Positions 60,171-64,000 of a stretch of 64,000 bases of DNA are shown here, piece after piece. How positions within the stretch are numbered: the stretch's first letter is position 1; each line of letters starts with the position of its first letter. The translations under genes were made by a program, and so were the position numbers. The notes under the pieces were generated by a model that ran no database searches, was not told the origin of the DNA, and saw only the letters and a list, made by a program, of their open reading frames with translations. This stretch comes from Sulfurospirillum deleyianum DSM 6946. Its GTDB lineage: Bacteria > Campylobacterota > Campylobacteria > Campylobacterales > Sulfurospirillaceae. The stretch spans positions 1,364,001 through 1,428,000 of the forward strand of contig NC_013512.1 of assembly GCF_000024885.1 (NCBI RefSeq), read 5' to 3'.

Positions 60171-62200
60171 TATTGTACCATGCCCGCTTCAACTAAAAAG
60201 GGTGAATGCGTGTAGCTGATCTTCTTAATCTTGTCATACTTCGCATAGGAGAGGTAGAGCATATCTTTTGCCCGTGTGGTTGCCACGTAAAAGAGGCGTC
60301 GCTCCTCTTCAAGGCTTCCGCCTTTTTGCATCAGTTTACGGTTAGGAAAGCGTCCATCCATCAAATCAATCACATAAACCTCTTTAAACTCAAGCCCTTT
60401 ACTGGCGTGAATACTGAGCAAATTCACCCCCTCGCCCTCACTCATCTCATTACTGCCCAGCGTTAGCGCATTTAAAAACCGCTCACTAGAAGCATACGAA
60501 CTTGCCAAATCTTTGAGCAAATGCCCTTTACGAAAGATACGAGAGCGAGCTTCTGCTTTTTGCTTCTCATCCACACTACCATCTTTTTTAATGGAGCGCT
60601 TCACCGAGAGGGTTTCAGCCATGGCGCTAAACACTTCGGAGCTTAAGACGTGATTGATAAGACTTTGTGGGGTCTTAATGCGTGTGGCATGTTTCATAAA
60701 TTTATAAAACTGGTGCAAAAACTTTGCACCATCAATGCTTAAACGAGGGTGTTTTAAAATGGGGTTCGATAAGAACTGCTCTTCAAACCCCAAATCATAA
60801 AAACGACTTACACTGCCTAGATCATACACATCATCAAAAAGCCCTAACTGGTGGTTTTTAGGACGTTTCTTAAAAATCTCCTCAACACCTGCTTTGGGAT
60901 GAAAAAAACCGTTGTAGATATTGCCCTCTCCTAGTTTAAACAAGCCATCAAAAAGCTCTTTGGAGAGGGAGCTTCCCACACCTCTAGCATACTCAAAGGT
61001 GTGAATAAACGCCATCATATCTTTAGGATTGACCACGACTCCCACCAAATCCAGCATGGCTTTGACTTCAGCAGAGTCAAAAAAGCTAATGCCCCCTTTA
61101 CGTTTACACGCAACGCCCTGCTCTCTTAAGGTGGCTTCAATGCCATCGGCACTGGAGTTATTGCGAAAAATAACGGCAATATCAGCGTGAGCATTACGTG
61201 AATTTTTAATGAGCGAGGAGATAGAGTGGTACTGGGCAAACAGTTCATCGTAAATGAGCAGTTGTGGCGCTTCAAACGCTCCATCACGGGTCACTTCCAA
61301 ACGCTTTTCATAGAGTCTTGGATTTTTCTCAATGACACGATTCGCCAAAGAGAGAATTTTATGGGATGAGCGATAGTTTTTATTGAGCGTAAAAACATTC
61401 GCCCCTTCATAACGCTTGGCAAACGAGCCAATAATATCGATATTTGCGCCATTAAACGCATAAATACTCTGGTCATAATCCCCCACGCAAAAAAGTGATT
61501 TGGAGCGAAACGCATCGATGAGTGAGCCTTGCAGGGTGTTAGTATCTTGATACTCATCAATTAACACCTCTTCAAAAAAGAGTTCATGCTCCTTCTTCAA
61601 CGCCTCACGCATAAAGATGAGTAAGTCATTAAAGTCCACATAGCCAAACTCTCGTTTTAAGGCTTGAAACTCCTCAAAAATATCTTCATAAATATCAAAG
61701 AACACACCATGTTCGCTGTCATTTTCCTCTAGCCACTGCGTAAAACTCTGTGTGACGGTGCTGTTTTGATAGAGTGAAAACAAATCATACAAATACTGCG
61801 CACTGTACGCTTTGACACCTGATTCAATGTGGTCAAATCGCCTTCGCTCCACAATGCTTTTGAGTAAAATTTTAAGATCTTTAGGCTGTTTAAGCACAAT
61901 GTTTGAGCCCATTTTTTTAAGCAAACGGTAACTCACGGCGTGAAACGTGCCTGATTCAATTTGCGAGGTGATGGATTGAGGGAAAAAAGCACTCACACGC
62001 TCTATCATCTCAGCGGCAGCTTTATTGGTAAACGTTAATAGCAAAATTTTTGAGGGTGCAACGCCATTTTTTAATAAATACGCTAGCCTTGCAACGATGG
62101 TCGAGGTTTTCCCCGTTCCCGCACTGGCAATGATAAGATTGTAACCTGATGGTGCTGTAGCAGCACTTTTTTGTTCAGTATTAAGTCGGCTTAGAGGCAT
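60170..62200 (-). CDS. UvrD/Rep-family ATP-dependent DNA helicase
   Basis: Superfamily 1A helicase of 676 residues. Motif I ASAGTGKTSTIV at residues about 26-37, motif II DEYQDTN, motif III VGDYDQSIYAFNGA, motif IV-type KNYRSSHKIL, and motif VI EERRLFYVATTRAKD. It has a role in repair or replication; whether UvrD, Rep or PcrA cannot be told by eye. No nuclease domain. The stop lies at the edge of the large palindrome. Confidence 0.93.
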   Translation of the reverse strand: MPLSRLNTEQKSAATAPSGYNLIIASAGTGKTSTIVARLAYLLKNGVAPSKILLLTFTNKAAAEMIERVSAFFPQSITSQIESGTFHAVSYRLLKKMGSNIVLKQPKDLKILLKSIVERRRFDHIESGVKAYSAQYLYDLFSLYQNSTVTQSFTQWLEENDSEHGVFFDIYEDIFEEFQALKREFGYVDFNDLLIFMREALKKEHELFFEEVLIDEYQDTNTLQGSLIDAFRSKSLFCVGDYDQSIYAFNGANIDIIGSFAKRYEGANVFTLNKNYRSSHKILSLANRVIEKNPRLYEKRLEVTRDGAFEAPQLLIYDELFAQYHSISSLIKNSRNAHADIAVIFRNNSSADGIEATLREQGVACKRKGGISFFDSAEVKAMLDLVGVVVNPKDMMAFIHTFEYARGVGSSLSKELFDGLFKLGEGNIYNGFFHPKAGVEEIFKKRPKNHQLGLFDDVYDLGSVSRFYDLGFEEQFLSNPILKHPRLSIDGAKFLHQFYKFMKHATRIKTPQSLINHVLSSEVFSAMAETLSVKRSIKKDGSVDEKQKAEARSRIFRKGHLLKDLASSYASSERFLNALTLGSNEMSEGEGVNLLSIHASKGLEFKEVYVIDLMDGRFPNRKLMQKGGSLEEERRLFYVATTRAKDMLYLSYAKYDKIKKISYTHSPFLVEAGMVQ

Positions 62201-62266
62201 AACTATCCTAGAAAAATTTTTGAGGTCGCATTCTAGTCAAAAAGAGCCTAAAACAAAGTAAATCCC

Positions 62267-62803
62267 TTACAAATACCAATGACGCTGTACCAATTTACCC
62301 TCTTTGTGCTCATCAATGTAGACACGCTTAGGTTCATCATCGCTCAACCATAAAAGATAGTTCATCTGCGGTGTACCAATCTCTATACGCTTTTCGACAA
62401 CTTTATAATTTCCCTTGGAGAGCTCCTCAAAAACACGAGAAAGCACGTGATCGGTACGAGGGAGGAGAAGCTCTTTAAGATTGATAGCATCATGCATAAA
62501 TTGATAAATAAGCTTTTTTTGAAGCATTAAGGTTGTAAAGTAGGAGGCACTTTCACGGTACTCTTTGGTGCTAATAAGATTTTTACTGATATAACTTAAG
62601 GGTTGAATGGCATCCACTTTCGCACACGCATCGCCAATAGCAACCAAAATCTGTTCATTGCGCTCATTTTTCAGATAAAACTCCGCTCCATCTGAACACA
62701 CCTTTTCATAACGCTTCGCTTGATAATCTTTTAAGACATCATTATACGAATAAGCATAAAGAGAATGGCATACAAAAACACTCACTACAATCAAAAGTTT
62801 CAT
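62267..62803 (-). CDS. Secreted protein of unknown function beside a TPR gene
   Basis: A 178-residue protein with a signal peptide (residues 1-17, KLLIVVSVFVCHSLYA) and a helical, TPR-like first half (NDVLKDYQAKRYEKVCSDGAEFYLKNERN). The two cysteines at about 36 and 60 could form a disulfide. It overlaps the upstream gene by 4 bp, hence is coupled to the putative pilus/secretion genes. Not recognised. Confidence 0.75.
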   Translation of the reverse strand: MKLLIVVSVFVCHSLYAYSYNDVLKDYQAKRYEKVCSDGAEFYLKNERNEQILVAIGDACAKVDAIQPLSYISKNLISTKEYRESASYFTTLMLQKKLIYQFMHDAINLKELLLPRTDHVLSRVFEELSKGNYKVVEKRIEIGTPQMNYLLWLSDDEPKRVYIDEHKEGKLVQRHWYL

Positions 62804-63462
62804 TGTTGTCCTTTGTAAAATTCTAAAAGCTCTTGTAACTCTTTGGATTTGATATACTCTAAAATACGCTCTAAAGCATCAATAGCAACCTCTACTTCAC
62901 CCAAAGCAAATTTGGATTTTGCATAAATAAGCCATGTTACGTCACTGTTAGGATTGAGTTTATTGGCTTTTTTTGTCCACGCAATCGCCTCATAATACGC
63001 TTTTTGCTCAAAATAAAATTGGGCTAAGGCATACGCGTTTTCATAATTCGACATTTGCTGAAAATGGTTCATCAGCACTCTTTCCGTATGCAAAAGATGA
63101 TTGGCGGCTTCTATCTCTTTTTGAGGCAATTTCGCCTTTTTTTTAGGGGTGAAGTGTGGCGCTAAAAATAAAACAGGCTCGTTGAATGCTTCAGGCTCTT
63201 TTTCTACTTCTACGACTTCAACAACCGTTTCATTCACATCCTCTACACGCTCATGAGGCTTTGGCGTTTGAGCTTCTTCGCTCAGAGGCAAAGAGAGCGT
63301 CTGAGAAACTAAAACCTCTTGAGGCGGTGTTTGCTTTAACGATAATATACTTCCCACACACACAACGCCAACACCAATTACCCCAGCGCCTATTTTAAGC
63401 AACTGTTTTTTATAGAGCGTTTTACAACGTTTTTCAAGTTCTTCAAATCGATTATGCGTCAC
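62800..63462 (-). CDS. Membrane-anchored TPR protein, MshN-like
   Basis: A 220-residue protein with a short cytoplasmic N-terminus, one transmembrane helix (residues about 22-42, IGAGVIGVGVVCVGSILSL), a Pro/Glu-rich linker, and a C-terminal half with tetratricopeptide-like repeats (YENAYALAQFYFEQKAYYEAIAWTKKANKLNPNSDVTW). Its topology and its position after an ExeA/MshM-type ATPase recall MshN of MSHA-type pilus or DNA-uptake systems. This is inference from order and layout. Confidence 0.7.
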   Translation of the reverse strand: MTHNRFEELEKRCKTLYKKQLLKIGAGVIGVGVVCVGSILSLKQTPPQEVLVSQTLSLPLSEEAQTPKPHERVEDVNETVVEVVEVEKEPEAFNEPVLFLAPHFTPKKKAKLPQKEIEAANHLLHTERVLMNHFQQMSNYENAYALAQFYFEQKAYYEAIAWTKKANKLNPNSDVTWLIYAKSKFALGEVEVAIDALERILEYIKSKELQELLEFYKGQQ

Positions 63463-64000
63463 GAATGATTCCTATGTCCAATGCCGTCATGGTTAAAACA
63501 CATCGGTTAATGGTTGTGTATTTAGATTTGTCATTTTTTTGAGCAAAATCAAGCAATTTAAAAAGCGCATAGAAAAATTTTTTAATCGTACGAAAATTAC
63601 CTTTAGCATAACGAGCAATTTTTTTGGCATCACGAATTGAAAACATTAAAGCAATTTCACCTTGCGAATGTGCCATTAACTGCGCTTGAAGATAACGGTA
63701 CAACTCACGCTCATGCAACATTCCATAAACAATACTCTTTGCCACAAAAGGCTTCAATAAAGGCTGTGAAAGAACTTTTTTTTCATCCTCTTTATGCAAG
63801 GCAAAAACACATTGAAAAGATTTTAAACGCACTAATCGTGCGAGTATTTCATATTGGCGTTCACTTAAAAGTTGCGCCTCATCAATGAAAATCGTACACT
63901 TCTCTTCTGCGTACAACTCATATAAAAATACTTCATGTACCTCTTGTGCCTCTGTTTCATCAAAGGGTAATCCTTTAAGGGTATAAAGCTTTAAAAAAAG
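63452..64000 (-). CDS. ExeA/MshM-type AAA ATPase, 5' end off the window
   Basis: The frame is open to the window edge, so the N-terminal part with Walker A is not visible. The visible part has the Walker B segment CTIFIDEAQLLSERQYEIL, and continues with a lid region (GEIALMFSIRDAKKIARYAKGNFRTIKKFF) typical of AAA_22/ExeA ATPases that serve type II secretion and MSHA-type pili. It overlaps the TPR gene by 11 bp. The likely role is assembly of a pilus or secretion complex. Confidence 0.75.
   Translation of the reverse strand, partial: LFLKLYTLKGLPFDETEAQEVHEVFLYELYAEEKCTIFIDEAQLLSERQYEILARLVRLKSFQCVFALHKEDEKKVLSQPLLKPFVAKSIVYGMLHERELYRYLQAQLMAHSQGEIALMFSIRDAKKIARYAKGNFRTIKKFFYALFKLLDFAQKNDKSKYTTINRCVLTMTALDIGIIRDA

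Overview
The window looks like a chromosomal segment of a Campylobacterota (epsilonproteobacterial) species, most probably Sulfurospirillum or a close relative. The basis is gene content and order rather than any database match. It carries HobA, an initiator-binding protein known only from this phylum. It has HspR and HrcA together, a CprRS-type two-component pair beside htrA, and many runs in the order known from Campylobacter jejuni: htrA-cbpA-hspR-kef, rpsO-rrf2-flhA-DHH, lysC-hobA-holB-folP with rppH and hemW, lolC-secA-lolA, rpmH-rnpA-yidD-yidC-jag-mnmE, and ctpA-purC-purS-purQ-plsC-htpG. Both strands are densely coded, with many 4 bp stop/start overlaps. I saw no rRNA, tRNA, IS element, prophage or CRISPR array.

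Layout. 1-5.1 kb (+): edge-truncated aminotransferase-fold gene, lpxK, argB, thrC, kdsB (lipid A/Kdo and amino-acid synthesis). 5.1-9.1 kb: dsbD, ppk2, an HD-GYP protein. 9.2-12.6 kb (-): hrcA-grpE-dnaK heat-shock operon. 12.7-13.7 kb (-): HTH regulator with a 57-residue partner, then rpsO. 13.9-17.8 kb (+): Rrf2 regulator, flhA, DHH phosphoesterase, small acidic protein. 17.8-27.4 kb (-): cmoA, ribF, tlyA, ligA, TSUP permease, zinc-ribbon membrane protein, folP, holB-like, hobA, lysC, rppH. 27.5-35.4 kb: hemW, Kef-type antiporter, hspR, cbpA, htrA, cprRS, degenerate GGDEF-like protein. 35.4-41.1 kb: LolC/E permease, secA, lolA, nhaA. 41.2-45.9 kb (-): mnmE, jag, yidC, yidD, rnpA, rpmH. 46.1-50 kb: tetraheme cytochrome, Cys-rich protein, secreted protein, clpB. 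50.2-57 kb (+): ctpA, purC, purS, purQ, membrane protein, plsC, htpG. 57.1-58 kb: an AT-rich Mrr-type endonuclease that looks acquired. 58.2-64 kb (-): DUF255 thioredoxin-like protein, a 140-160 bp imperfect palindrome, UvrD-like helicase, and a pilus/secretion-type ATPase with a TPR partner running off the edge.

The main unexplained signal is a highly iterated palindrome, TTTACATGTAAA. I count 32 copies of its 10-base core TTACATGTAA, 14 of them with the full 12 bases, spread through genes and intergenic spaces, where I would expect fewer than one by base composition. Inside genes it is read as Leu-His-Val-Lys or Phe/Leu-Thr-Cys-Lys. Inverted pairs form terminator-like hairpins, and folP holds four copies.

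Other points of interest: matching HAIR-like (HspR) sites at the hrcA, clpB and cbpA promoters, with a CIRCE-like site also at hrcA; mnmE and rnpA, in the same operon, that appear to lack ATG/GTG/TTG starts and fit ATA and ATT; and an aminotransferase-fold protein without its pyridoxal-phosphate lysine.
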